Assembly: GCF_026625745.1 (NCBI RefSeq)
Contig: NZ_CP113061.1
Location: forward strand, 1,575,501-1,639,500
Length of the DNA stretch: 64,000 nucleotides
Source of the DNA: Asticcacaulis sp. SL142
GTDB taxonomy: Bacteria; Pseudomonadota; Alphaproteobacteria; Caulobacterales; Caulobacteraceae
Reading direction: 5' to 3'
Part shown: positions 34,268 through 43,356 of the stretch, in pieces
Position numbering within the stretch: the first letter of the stretch is position 1
Layout: every line of letters begins with the position of its first letter
Made by a program: the position numbers and the translations under genes
The notes under the pieces: model-generated
The model's input: only the letters and a program-made list of their open reading frames with translations
What the model was told of the DNA's origin: nothing
Databases searched by the model: none

Positions 34268-36928
34268 TTACGGCACGTAATTCAGGATAGGCGACAACCA
34301 CCGCTCGGCCTGATCGACCGCCCAGCCCTTGCGGCGGGCATAGTCTTCAACCTGATCCTTTTCGATCTTTCCAACGCCAAAGTAATGCGATGTGGGATGA
34401 GCGAAATACATGCCGGAAACCGACGCCGGTGGAGTCATGGCGAGACTTTCCGTCAATTCCATACCCGTGCGCGCCCTTGCATCCAGCAAATCAAACAACG
34501 TCCATTTTTCGGTATGGTCGGGCTGGGCCGGATAGCCCGGTGCCGGACGGATGCCTTTGTACTGCTCGGCAATCAGGCCCGCGATATCAAGGTCTTCGCC
34601 CTGTGCATACCCCCACAACTCACGACGCACCTTCTTGTGGAGGCTTTCGGCAAAGGCTTCGGCCAGACGGTCAGCCAGTGCGGTGGCCAGAATGGCGTTA
34701 TAGTCATCGCCCGCGTCTTTGAATTTTTTAGCGATTTCCAGCTCACCATGCCCCGCCGTGACCGCAAAGCCGCCGATCCAGTCAGGCGTGCCTTTTGGCG
34801 CAATAAAGTCAGACAGCGCCAGATTGCTCTGGTCGGCACGCGGCTTTTTCATCTGCTGGCGCAGGGTGTGGAATTTGGCGATGACCTTTGAGCGCGTCTC
34901 GTCCTCATAGACTTCGATATCGTCATCGTCGGTCGCATTGGCTGGCCAGAATCCAACCACGCCGCGCGCCTCAAACCATTTCTCAGTCAGAATCCGCGCC
35001 AGCATTTCCTGCGCGTCTTTATACAATCCGCGTGCGGCTTCACCAACGATATCGTCGTCCAGAATGTCGGGGAATCGTCCGGCCAGTTCCCAGGTTGCAA
35101 AGAACGGCGTCCAGTCGATATGCTCGGCCAGATCATTCAGGTCATAAGGACTAAAGGTGCGCACGCCCAGAAACGACGGGGCGACCGGCGGTTCCGCCGC
35201 AAAATCAATCACGAATTTGCGCTCGCGGGCCTCGGCCAGATCAGAACGGGGCTTGTTGTCGCCCTTACCATAGGCGTCGCGCACCTTAACGTAATCGGCC
35301 TTGGTATCGGCAACAAACTTCGGCTTATCGGTCTCACTCAGCAGTTGCGACACCACCCCCACGGCACGGGAGGCATCGAGCACATAGACGACCTGATCGT
35401 TGGAATAGCCCGGTTCGATCTTGACCGCCGTGTGGGTTTTGGAGGTCGTCGCCCCGCCGATCAGCAGCGGAATATCAAAGCCGGTGCGCTGCATTTCACG
35501 CGCCACAAACACCATCTCATCCAGGCTCGGCGTGATCAGACCGGAAAGCCCGATCATATCGACCTTGTGTTCTTTGGCCTCAGCCAAAATCCGGTCAGCG
35601 GGCACCATCACCCCAAGGTCGATGACTTCGTAATTATTACATTGCAGCACGACGCCGACGATGTTTTTACCGATATCGTGGACATCGCCTTTGACGGTCG
35701 CCATCAGGATCTTGCCCGCCGCCTGATAGGTGCCGCCGTCGGCCACATGCTGCTGCTTTTCGGCCTCCATGTAAGGCATCAGATAGGCCACCGACTGCTT
35801 CATGACGCGGGCCGATTTGACCACCTGCGGCAGGAACATCTTACCGGCCCCGAACAGGTCACCAACCACGTTCATCCCGGCCATCAGCGGGCCTTCGATG
35901 ACGTGCAGGGGCCGCGCGGCTTGCAGACGGGCTTCTTCGGTGTCGGCATCGATAAATTCGGTGATGCCGTTGACCAGCGCGTGTTTCAGGCGTTCCTCGA
36001 CCGTGCCTTCGCGCCAGGCCAGGGTCTTGGCCTCGACCTGACCTTTTTCGCCTTTGTATTTGGGCGCCAGGTCCACCAGATATTCGGTATTGCTGACATT
36101 ATGGCGCTGCGGGCGGTTCAGAATCACATCCTCAACGGCCTCGCGCAGTTCCGGGTCGATATCGTCATAGACCGGCAGATCACCGGCATTGACGATGCCC
36201 ATGTCCATGCCGGCATTTATGGCGTGATAGAGGAACACCGAGTGGATCGCCCGTCTGACCGGTTCATTGCCGCGGAAGGAGAACGACACGTTCGACACCC
36301 CGCCTGAAATGCGCGCATAGGGCAAGGTTGCTTTAATGACCTTGACGGCTTCGATGAAATCGACGGCGTAGTTGTCGTGTTCTTCGATACCGGTCGCCAC
36401 GGCAAAGATATTGGGGTCAAAAATGATGTCTTCGGCCGGAAAGCCGACTTCGTTCACCAATATATTATAGGCGCGGGTGCAGATTTCGATCTTACGCTTG
36501 GCCGTGTCGGCCTGCCCCACCTCATCAAAGGCCATGACCACGACGGCGGCACCATAGCGCAGGCATTTTACGGCTTCGGCGCGGAACTTATCCTCGCCCT
36601 CTTTCATGGAGATCGAGTTGACAATCGCCTTGCCCTGCACGCATTTCAGGCCGGTCTCGATCACTTCCCACTTGGAAGAATCGATCATCACCGGCACGCG
36701 CGCGATATCGGGCTCGGCCGCCAGCAAATTCAGGTAGGTACGCATGGCCACCACCGAATCCAGCAAGCCTTCGTCCATATTGACGTCAATGATCGCGGCC
36801 CCGGCCTCGACCTGCTGACGCGCGACATCGAGCGCGGCGCTATAGTTGCCCTCGATGACCAGTTTCTTGAACTTGGCGGAGCCGGTGACGTTGGTGCGTT
36901 CACCGATATTGATAAAGGAAGGTCTCAT
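34268..36928 (-). CDS. metH: methionine synthase, folate/B12/SAM-activation half
   Basis: An 886-residue protein holding the C-terminal three domains of MetH. The pterin-binding barrel (about 1-270) starts with [16 protein letters not shown]. The cap and B12 domains follow (about 290-560), with D415-x-H417-x-x-G420 ([10 protein letters not shown]) as cobalamin ligand site. The SAM-dependent reactivation domain fills about 590-886 ([19 protein letters not shown]). The homocysteine domain is encoded separately at 37650-38714. The complex would methylate homocysteine from 5-methyl-THF. A split MetH is known in Caulobacter. Confidence 0.96.
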   Translation of the reverse strand: MRPSFINIGERTNVTGSAKFKKLVIEGNYSAALDVARQQVEAGAAIIDVNMDEGLLDSVVAMRTYLNLLAAEPDIARVPVMIDSSKWEVIETGLKCVQGKAIVNSISMKEGEDKFRAEAVKCLRYGAAVVVMAFDEVGQADTAKRKIEICTRAYNILVNEVGFPAEDIIFDPNIFAVATGIEEHDNYAVDFIEAVKVIKATLPYARISGGVSNVSFSFRGNEPVRRAIHSVFLYHAINAGMDMGIVNAGDLPVYDDIDPELREAVEDVILNRPQRHNVSNTEYLVDLAPKYKGEKGQVEAKTLAWREGTVEERLKHALVNGITEFIDADTEEARLQAARPLHVIEGPLMAGMNVVGDLFGAGKMFLPQVVKSARVMKQSVAYLMPYMEAEKQQHVADGGTYQAAGKILMATVKGDVHDIGKNIVGVVLQCNNYEVIDLGVMVPADRILAEAKEHKVDMIGLSGLITPSLDEMVFVAREMQRTGFDIPLLIGGATTSKTHTAVKIEPGYSNDQVVYVLDASRAVGVVSQLLSETDKPKFVADTKADYVKVRDAYGKGDNKPRSDLAEARERKFVIDFAAEPPVAPSFLGVRTFSPYDLNDLAEHIDWTPFFATWELAGRFPDILDDDIVGEAARGLYKDAQEMLARILTEKWFEARGVVGFWPANATDDDDIEVYEDETRSKVIAKFHTLRQQMKKPRADQSNLALSDFIAPKGTPDWIGGFAVTAGHGELEIAKKFKDAGDDYNAILATALADRLAEAFAESLHKKVRRELWGYAQGEDLDIAGLIAEQYKGIRPAPGYPAQPDHTEKWTLFDLLDARARTGMELTESLAMTPPASVSGMYFAHPTSHYFGVGKIEKDQVEDYARRKGWAVDQAERWLSPILNYVP

Positions 36929-36969
36929 GAGTAACTGGTGGTCCTAATTAAAGATCGCGCAAGGCATTT

Positions 36970-37650
36970 TCAGGCGTAGGCAACCCAACCGCACCAGTAC
37001 AGGCCTTTGAAGACAAGCTCAATCCCGCTGAAACCCGCCTCCCGCAAAAGCTGTTCATCACGTTCCGGGCCGACCGTATTGAGGCCGGTGCGCACGCGCT
37101 CATGGGCTTCTTTCAGCACCTGCGGATCAAGCTGGCTATCCTGAGCGTAGCGCAGATAACGATCGAACTTTTGATCCGAATTGGGGTCATCCTTATCGAC
37201 GCTCATGTGCGCGATAAAGAAAGGCGCACCGGGTTTCAGCCGTGCCTTAATACCTTTAAGCGTCTCAAGCTTCGCGCCGTCATCGGGCACGAAATGCAGG
37301 GTCAACATGCAGGTCGCGGCATCGAATGGCCCTCCTGGCGCATCGAATATAAGGCCCTCAACCCACTCCACTGAGGCGGGATCGCCTAAGTAAGCCCTGC
37401 CCTGCGCAATCATTTCTGCCGACGGATCGACGGCGTAAAACCGCCCCTCCGGCAAGGCTTCACTCAGGGTTTTAAGTTCCAGCCCGCCGCCACCGCCGAG
37501 CACCAGCGTCTGCGCCGGTGACGCTTCGGCAATCAGTTGCGCCATGATGCGGTGCAGACCGTCAAACCCCGGAATAATCTTCTTCGGCCGCTCGGCATAG
37601 GTGCGGGCGTGTTCGGGATCTTTGAACAGGTCGGCCATTTTGTAAGCCAT
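36970..37650 (-). CDS. SAM-dependent methyltransferase between the metH halves
   Basis: A 226-residue class I methyltransferase. SAM motif I is TLVLGGGGGLELKTL, the acidic residue follows in FYAVDPSAEMIAQG, and CMLTLHFVPDD and LKPGAPFFIAHM are the later motifs. Its ATG overlaps the stop of the upstream metH half by 1 bp (TGATG), so it is coupled to it. Substrate unknown; it may consume SAM made from the operon's methionine. Confidence 0.8.
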   Translation of the reverse strand: MAYKMADLFKDPEHARTYAERPKKIIPGFDGLHRIMAQLIAEASPAQTLVLGGGGGLELKTLSEALPEGRFYAVDPSAEMIAQGRAYLGDPASVEWVEGLIFDAPGGPFDAATCMLTLHFVPDDGAKLETLKGIKARLKPGAPFFIAHMSVDKDDPNSDQKFDRYLRYAQDSQLDPQVLKEAHERVRTGLNTVGPERDEQLLREAGFSGIELVFKGLYWCGWVAYA

Positions 37651-38714
37651 CAGATTAACTCAAACGGCTCTAAGCCGGAAAGACGCATCGCCTTGGGGCG
37701 TTCAGGCACGGGGCGGGGTTTGATGCCGCGCACTTCGTCGGCAACATGGCGGATATGATCCGGCGTCGTGCCGCAGCAGCCGCCGAGGATATTCACGATC
37801 CCGTCTTTCGCCCATTCATGCAGTTCATGAGCCGTTTCGTGCGGTTGCTCATCATACTGGCCCATCGCATTGGGCAGGCCGGCATTGGGGTAGGCGGCAA
37901 CCAAGGTATCGGCCACGCGCGACAGCTCCGCAATATGCGGGCGCATCAGATCGGCCCCCAGCGCGCAGTTAAAGCCAATGGCAAACGGCTTGGCGTGCTT
38001 GACCGAATTCCAGAAGGCTTCCGCCGTCTGGCCGCTAAGTGTGCGCCCCGAACGGTCGGTGATCGTGCCCGAAATCCAGATCGGCAGCTTTTCCTGTTCT
38101 TCGTCTTCGAGGTCGAGGATCGCCTTAAGCGCCGCCTTGCAGTTCAAGGTATCGGTAATGGTTTCAATCAGATAGAGATCAACCCCGCCCTGATAGAGCG
38201 CCCTCACCTGCTGCTTATAGGCCTCATAGACCTGATCAAAGGTCACCAGTCGCGCACCGGGATCATTCACGTCCGACGACATGCTGAGCATCTTATTGAG
38301 CGGCCCGATCGAACCGGCGGCAAAGCGCGGTTTATGCGGCTCCTTAGCTGTCCACTCATCGGCGGCGGCGCGGGCAAGCTTAGCGCCCTCATAGTTGATA
38401 TCCCAGCATGCCTGAGCATCCAGATGATAGTCATCCTGCGCAATGGTCGTGGCCGAAAAGGTGTTGGTCTCACTGATATCCGCACCAGCCTCAAAATAGG
38501 CATTGTGCAGGTCGGTGATGATATCAGGCCGCGTCAGGCACAAGATATCGTTATTGCCCTTCATCTGACCGACATGATCCGCAAAGCGTTCTCCGCGAAA
38601 ATCCTCTTCGGACAATTCGCGACGCTGGATCATCACCCCCCATGAGCCATCAAGGATCAGGATGCGCTCTTTTGAGGCCGCATATAGTGCTTCAACACGT
38701 TCAGATCGGGTCAT
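37650..38714 (-). CDS. metH: methionine synthase, homocysteine-binding half
   Basis: A 354-residue TIM-barrel S-methyltransferase domain. Motifs: ILDGSWGVMIQRREL at the N-terminus, GADISETNTFSATTIAQ, and the zinc cysteines in GFNCALGADLM and LGGCCGTTPDH. MTRSERVEAL is chosen as start by similarity to MetH beginnings; a GTG start 15 codons upstream is possible. It works with the protein of 34268-36928. Confidence 0.95.
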   Translation of the reverse strand: MTRSERVEALYAASKERILILDGSWGVMIQRRELSEEDFRGERFADHVGQMKGNNDILCLTRPDIITDLHNAYFEAGADISETNTFSATTIAQDDYHLDAQACWDINYEGAKLARAAADEWTAKEPHKPRFAAGSIGPLNKMLSMSSDVNDPGARLVTFDQVYEAYKQQVRALYQGGVDLYLIETITDTLNCKAALKAILDLEDEEQEKLPIWISGTITDRSGRTLSGQTAEAFWNSVKHAKPFAIGFNCALGADLMRPHIAELSRVADTLVAAYPNAGLPNAMGQYDEQPHETAHELHEWAKDGIVNILGGCCGTTPDHIRHVADEVRGIKPRPVPERPKAMRLSGLEPFELI

Positions 38715-38781
38715 GGGGTTTACACCTTTAATTATGGTCGCCGCGCGATCGTCACTCACTTATGCGCATGACGTGTGGTTT

Positions 38782-39534
38782 TCAAGACGACAGGTCGTCC
38801 GTGTTCGTATCAGGCTTCCTGATCAGCCGGATATTCAGTTCCGTATTCAGCCCCACAGGTAGCAAACCCAGAGGACTGGGGCGGGTTGTCACCACCTGAA
38901 ACCACGGCGAGGCCGCCTCGATCATCACCCTGTGGTCAAAGCCCAGATGGTGAGGATAGTAGGACATCTCAGGTGTCATCCACACCCTATGACGCTCAAA
39001 GCCCACATCTCCCAGCACCGCCCGCCATATGCGCGACCAATCCGTATCAAAATCCTTTCGCCGCTGCGACCGAAACAGCCCCTTGACTAACGCTATCGGG
39101 CCGGTCTCGACCGGCACCCCGATAATCAGTTCACCACCGGGTTTGAGTATCCGATGTATTTCCTTTAGCGCCGCCACCGTCTCATCCAGCGGCAAATGCT
39201 CAAAAACTTCCAGGCAAAAAACCGCATCCGCCCAGCCATCGTGAATATCCGCCGATACCGCCGTAAGTCGAACCCGATCCCGCCCCATCAGGTGCATCTG
39301 CGCCTGCACGTAGAGGGAATGGCCCGGCTCAAAGCAAATAAATTCAGCGTTTGGCAAATGCGATTTTAACCGAACCACCAGTTCACCATCACCGGCACCG
39401 TAATCCACTATCCGCATTTGATCCTGCGGATTTAGGAGTCTTATCGCATCTCGAAATCGTCCATTCTGCAACCAGCGCTTGAACGGATTCGGGTCATACC
39501 GAGTCAAGTCCGCATAGCTTGGCTGCACATTCAT
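38782..39534 (-). CDS. SAM-dependent class I methyltransferase
   Basis: A 250-residue protein with SAM motif VDYGAGDGELVVRLKSHLP, acidic loop CFEPG, and FCLEVFEHLPLDETVAALKEIHRILKPGGELIIGVPVE. The EVFEHL and LKPGG motifs are typical of the UbiE/UbiG-like group. Substrate unknown; a hydrophobic loop near 150-165 could bind a lipid. It lies in the metF-metH operon, 41 bp after metF and 67 bp before the metH N half. Confidence 0.8.
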   Translation of the reverse strand: MNVQPSYADLTRYDPNPFKRWLQNGRFRDAIRLLNPQDQMRIVDYGAGDGELVVRLKSHLPNAEFICFEPGHSLYVQAQMHLMGRDRVRLTAVSADIHDGWADAVFCLEVFEHLPLDETVAALKEIHRILKPGGELIIGVPVETGPIALVKGLFRSQRRKDFDTDWSRIWRAVLGDVGFERHRVWMTPEMSYYPHHLGFDHRVMIEAASPWFQVVTTRPSPLGLLPVGLNTELNIRLIRKPDTNTDDLSS

Positions 39535-39575
39535 GACCTGACCCCATACTTTTAGCGGTAACCCTTGCCTGCCCG

Positions 39576-40496
39576 TCAGGCGCTTAATGCCTTTACACCA
39601 AGCACCCGGCAGATGGAATAGACCAGTTCGGCGCGGTTGAGGGTATAGAAATGAAAATTGGTCACCCCTTCGCGCTCAAGCTCAAGCACCTGCTCAACCG
39701 CCACCGCCGATGCCAGAAGCTTGCGGGTCTCAGTGTCGTCATCCAGCCCGTCGAACAGTTCCGCCAGCCAAGCTGGTACATTGGCTTCGCACGCCTGCGC
39801 CATGCGCTTTAAGCCTTTGAAATTGGTGACGGGCATGATGCCCGGGGTCAGCTCAATTTTAATGCTGGCATCGACCACGGCATCGCGAAAGCGCAAATAG
39901 GTTTCCGGCTCAAAGAAAAACTGGCTGATGCCGCGCGTGGCACCCGCATCGACCTTTTGACGCAGGACATCCAGATCGAAATCCAGTGACGGCGACTGCG
40001 GATGTTTTTCGGGATAAACGCCCACGCTGACCTCAAAATCGGCAATGCGCTTAATGGCAGCGGTAAGCTCTGTGGCGTTCTGATAGCCATCGGCGCGCGG
40101 GGTATATTGCCCGTCCTGCAAGCCCGTCGGCGGATCACCGCGCAGGGCCACGATATGACGCACACCGGCGGCCCAGTATTCGCGGATGACCTCATCGACC
40201 TCTTCGCGGGACGCCTCAACGCAGGTCAGGTGGGCGGCAGGCTTGAGCGAAGTTTCATCCAGAATACGCTTGACCGTGCGGTGGGTACGCTCACGCGTTG
40301 AACCACCCGCCCCATAAGTCACCGACACAAACGACGGATTAAGCCCCTCAAGACGGCGGATAGAGTTCCATAGGCTAAGTTCCATCTCTTCCGATTTGGG
40401 CGGAAAAAACTCGAACGAAATATTGAGATGGCTGCCGCCGGACGATACCGAACGCGCGATCGAGCTTAGGCGAGTTTGCAGATGAGGACTTATCAT
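39576..40496 (-). CDS. metF: methylenetetrahydrofolate reductase
   Basis: A 306-residue FAD enzyme giving 5-methyl-THF, the methyl donor for MetH. Motifs: ISFEFFPPKSEEMEL near the N-terminus, FVSVTYGAGGSTRERT, AHLTCV, ALRGDPP, GVYPEKHPQSPS, and FFFEPETYLRFRD. It lies 23 bp after the regulator gene, in the order regulator-metF-methyltransferase-metH. Confidence 0.96.
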   Translation of the reverse strand: MISPHLQTRLSSIARSVSSGGSHLNISFEFFPPKSEEMELSLWNSIRRLEGLNPSFVSVTYGAGGSTRERTHRTVKRILDETSLKPAAHLTCVEASREEVDEVIREYWAAGVRHIVALRGDPPTGLQDGQYTPRADGYQNATELTAAIKRIADFEVSVGVYPEKHPQSPSLDFDLDVLRQKVDAGATRGISQFFFEPETYLRFRDAVVDASIKIELTPGIMPVTNFKGLKRMAQACEANVPAWLAELFDGLDDDTETRKLLASAVAVEQVLELEREGVTNFHFYTLNRAELVYSICRVLGVKALSA

Positions 40497-40519
40497 GGTG
40501 AGGTCTTTATAGTTAAATT

Positions 40520-41485
40520 TCAGTCTTTGCGCGCCAGCCAGATGCGCACCGTGAGACCTGCGCCATCCACCGGCGGCAGGGCTGTGTCGTTGTTAAGCGT
40601 CAGGCCCGCCCGCATCAGCCAGCCCGACATATCCTCATCGCTGATACCTAAGCGCCGGTGCTGATACTGCTCGCGCATGTGCTCCAGGCCGTGCGGTGCG
40701 AAATCGACCACCAGCAGACGCCCACCTTTTTTAAGGATACGTCCGGCTTCACGCACGGCCTGCACCGGATCGGGCAGGAAGTGCAGCACTTGATGGACAA
40801 TCACCAGATCGGCACTGTCCGCGCCCAAGCGGGTGTCGGCAATATCGCCGTGGCGAAAGTCGATCCTTATATCGCCCGTCAGGCCGCTTTCGGCGGTTTT
40901 GGCGCGGGCGATATTGAGCATCTGCTGCGACAGATCAAGGCCGGTCGCGGCCTTGGCGCGCGGCCCTAACAGCGTCAGCATCCGACCGGAACCCGTGCCC
41001 AGATCAACCAGATGATCAAACGGCTGATCACCCAAAATATCAGTGATCGCCGCTTCGACATCGGCTTCGGATATGTGGTGGGAGCGGATTTCGTCCCACC
41101 GTCCGGCGATATTTTCAAAATAGCTCTGGGCCGATTTCAGGCGCTGGGCATGGATATCATCCAGCGCGCGCACATCATCGGCATAGTCATCGCCCAGCGC
41201 ATCCAGCACGGCCGTCACCAGCGGACGGATCGCGGGCGCATCAGAGGCACGGTAAAACACCCAGGCCCCATCCGGAAAGCGGTCAATCAGACCGGCCTCA
41301 CTCATCAGCTTAAGATGACGCGAGACACGCGGCTGGCTCTGGTTTAGGATCTGCACCAGTTCCATGACCGACAATTCCTCATCGGCCAGCAGTCGCAACA
41401 GGCGCAGACGCGTCGGCTCACCGGCGGCCTTCAAGGCCTCCAGCAGCAGCGCCGCCCCCAACACAGGATTCGATTTCGATCTCAT
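40520..41485 (-). CDS. SahR-like ArsR regulator fused to a methyltransferase domain
   Basis: A 321-residue protein. An ArsR winged HTH covers about 1-95 (LKAAGEPTRLRLLRLLADEELSVMELVQILNQSQPRVSRHLKLM), then a class I SAM-binding domain (about 130-290, LVDLGTGSGRMLTLLGPRA and ADLVIVHQVLHFLPDP). This architecture is that of alphaproteobacterial SahR regulators, reported to sense S-adenosylhomocysteine and repress methionine-cycle genes. The ATG at 41485 lies 4 bp from a 26-bp palindrome and no Shine-Dalgarno is visible. It probably autoregulates this operon. Confidence 0.75.
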   Translation of the reverse strand: MRSKSNPVLGAALLLEALKAAGEPTRLRLLRLLADEELSVMELVQILNQSQPRVSRHLKLMSEAGLIDRFPDGAWVFYRASDAPAIRPLVTAVLDALGDDYADDVRALDDIHAQRLKSAQSYFENIAGRWDEIRSHHISEADVEAAITDILGDQPFDHLVDLGTGSGRMLTLLGPRAKAATGLDLSQQMLNIARAKTAESGLTGDIRIDFRHGDIADTRLGADSADLVIVHQVLHFLPDPVQAVREAGRILKKGGRLLVVDFAPHGLEHMREQYQHRRLGISDEDMSGWLMRAGLTLNNDTALPPVDGAGLTVRIWLARKD

Positions 41486-41488
41486 ATA

Positions 41489-41514
41489 ATCATATAAAGA
41501 TATCTTTATATGAT
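41489..41514. promoter_or_regulatory. 26-bp perfect palindrome, probable SahR-like operator
   Basis: ATCATATAAAGAT is followed immediately by its exact reverse complement, 26 bp without mismatch. It sits directly upstream of the ArsR-methyltransferase start, and between it and the divergent nitrilase gene, so binding could block both directions. No second copy was noticed before metF or metH. Confidence 0.75.
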
Positions 41515-41613
41515 ATGCAAGTCTTTGTTTACGCTGGGCACGATAAGACGTGATTTTGCACGAAAAAATGCACCGCCTTGCGAAATTACCGCGCCACCTA
41601 CACAATAGCCCAC

Positions 41614-42426
41614 ATGCTGATGGCCACCGCTCAAAGCCCTGTAACACACGATCCACGTCAGAATGGACGGGAAATTCGCGCCCTGATGCAAAAGGCACAT
41701 GACGCCGGAGCGCGCCTTATTCACTTCCCCGAAGGCGCCATTTCAGGCTATCAGGTTTCTGCCGCCCCGCCATGGGAAGCCTTACGCGACGAACTTGAAC
41801 GCACCGCAGCGCTGGCCAAAAGCTTAAGTCTTTGGACGATATTGGGCAGCGAACATCGACTGACTACCCCCAACCGCCCACACAACAGCCTTTATGTCAT
41901 CTCAGATTCCGGAAACGTGGTAGCCCGGTACGATAAGCGCCTGTGCTCACACAACGAGATCACCCATCACTACAGCCCCGGCAACACCCCCACCGTCTTT
42001 TCGATCGACGACTTCACTTTTGGCTGCGCCTTGTGCATTGAGATTAATTTTCCGGAACTCTTTCTTGAATACGAACGCCTTGGGGTCGATTGCCTGTTGC
42101 TGTCCGCCTATTCACAAAACGCCATTTTCGGCATCATGGCTCAGGGCCATGCGGCCGCAAATAATTACTGGTTCAGCGTTTCCGTGGCCGCACAGTTTGC
42201 GAAGACCTTGCCCGCAGGGGTTATCGGCCCGGATGGCTATTGGATTAGCCAGTGCCGAACGGACGCGGCTACCGACCTGTGTTTCGCACACTTAGATCGC
42301 AAGTCCCCCGCGTTCGACATCGCCCTCAACAAAGCCCGCCCGTGGCGGAAAACGGCCAGAGAGGGCCGCATTTACAGAGACAATTGGGTTTTTGACCCGC
42401 GCAGTGAGACCAAGACCCGCTTCTGA
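41614..42426 (+). CDS. carbon-nitrogen hydrolase (nitrilase superfamily)
   Basis: A 270-residue nitrilase-fold amidohydrolase with the Glu-Lys-Cys triad: E40 in HFPEGAISGYQV, K108 in ARYDKRLCS, C141 in CALCIEINFPELF. ATG at 41614 chosen by similarity; no ribosome site is clear. Substrate unknown, possibly an amide or omega-amide. It is divergent from the SahR-like gene, 129 bp apart, and shares its palindrome region. Confidence 0.8.
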   Translation: MLMATAQSPVTHDPRQNGREIRALMQKAHDAGARLIHFPEGAISGYQVSAAPPWEALRDELERTAALAKSLSLWTILGSEHRLTTPNRPHNSLYVISDSGNVVARYDKRLCSHNEITHHYSPGNTPTVFSIDDFTFGCALCIEINFPELFLEYERLGVDCLLLSAYSQNAIFGIMAQGHAAANNYWFSVSVAAQFAKTLPAGVIGPDGYWISQCRTDAATDLCFAHLDRKSPAFDIALNKARPWRKTAREGRIYRDNWVFDPRSETKTRF

Positions 42427-42509
42427 TTTAAACGGCCCGCAAACCTGCGACCGTATGGCACAGCCTGCGTGACTTGATCTTTATATCCTGATAAGCCAAC
42501 TAGGTTATT

Positions 42510-42932
42510 ATGAGCCTAAACGCATCTGAGCCCAACGCCCCTGAGCCAAACATACCTGAGTATGCCATGACCGCTGAAAAGCCTACCCTTATGACCGCGA
42601 TCAAGCGTGGCCTGCACCGGCGTTGCCCCGCCTGTGGCGAAGGCCGCGCCTTTAAGGGCTACCTCAAGGTTGTCGATGCCTGCGATCATTGCCATACGCC
42701 GCTGGGGCTTTATCCGTGCGATGACGGTCCGGCCTATGTCACCATGATCATCGTCGGCCATATCGTGATTGCGCCGCTGTTTATGTTCGACAGCGTATTT
42801 ATGCACTATCCGTTTGAAATCCTGATCCCGTCATCGATTGCGGTTATGGGCGCACTGACGCTGTGGCTTTTGCCCTATATCAAGGGCGGTTTTCTGGGGC
42901 TGGTCTGGCATCACGGCCTGAAACAGCGCTGA
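42510..42932 (+). CDS. DUF983 zinc-ribbon membrane protein
   Basis: A 140-residue protein with a CPACGEGRAFKGYLKVVDACDHC zinc-ribbon followed by two membrane helices (about 82-102 and 106-128). This is the DUF983 family, often near cytochrome oxidase genes, though none are here. The N-terminal 27 residues are Pro/Glu-rich and start at a position that could instead be an internal ATG (MTAEKP). Confidence 0.85.
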   Translation: MSLNASEPNAPEPNIPEYAMTAEKPTLMTAIKRGLHRRCPACGEGRAFKGYLKVVDACDHCHTPLGLYPCDDGPAYVTMIIVGHIVIAPLFMFDSVFMHYPFEILIPSSIAVMGALTLWLLPYIKGGFLGLVWHHGLKQR

Positions 42933-43057
42933 GCCATTTCCGGCCTTTGCGAATTATCAAGGCTTTGTGATCCTGCACGCCCCGAACCGACTTGACAGCC
43001 TTAACTACCTTGCGCGAAATTGAGCCTTCTTTTCAGAGACTTCACAGCGGGGACGCT

Positions 43058-43240
43058 ATGGCGCATACATTTGAGATCAAGAAAAACAAGGCGGGCGAAT
43101 TCGTCGCTTATTTCAAATACAATTCCGAGAGCATCTTCTGGACCGAAGGCTACAGCTCCAAAGCGGGCGCGAAAAACGCTATCGAGTCAATCCTGAAGAA
43201 CGGCCCGAACGCGGAAATCGTCGATTCGACGGCTGATTAA
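43058..43240 (+). CDS. DUF1508 (YegP-like) protein
   Basis: A 60-residue protein: FEIKKNKAGEFVAYFKYNSESIFWTEGYSSKAGAKNAIESI. The repeat-like pattern with GEYYFRLKA...GEVI..SEGYSSKA matches YegP, a small domain often duplicated; only one copy is present. GGGGA lies just before the ATG. Function unknown. Confidence 0.8.
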   Translation: MAHTFEIKKNKAGEFVAYFKYNSESIFWTEGYSSKAGAKNAIESILKNGPNAEIVDSTAD

Positions 43241-43356
43241 TCGCCATTCACTAAAAATCAAATCTTGCGATTCTAATTTGCTCCTTACAGATTTTGCGAT
43301 TCACCGCCACTGTAAGGGGCAGCCGCCCCCGTCACCAGTGCGATCAAGGGGTTGGA

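Noticed and set aside
35120..36307. Long plus-strand frame opposite metH, His/Arg/Gly-rich
   Set aside because: Antisense to metH with composition typical of a shadow frame in GC-rich DNA.
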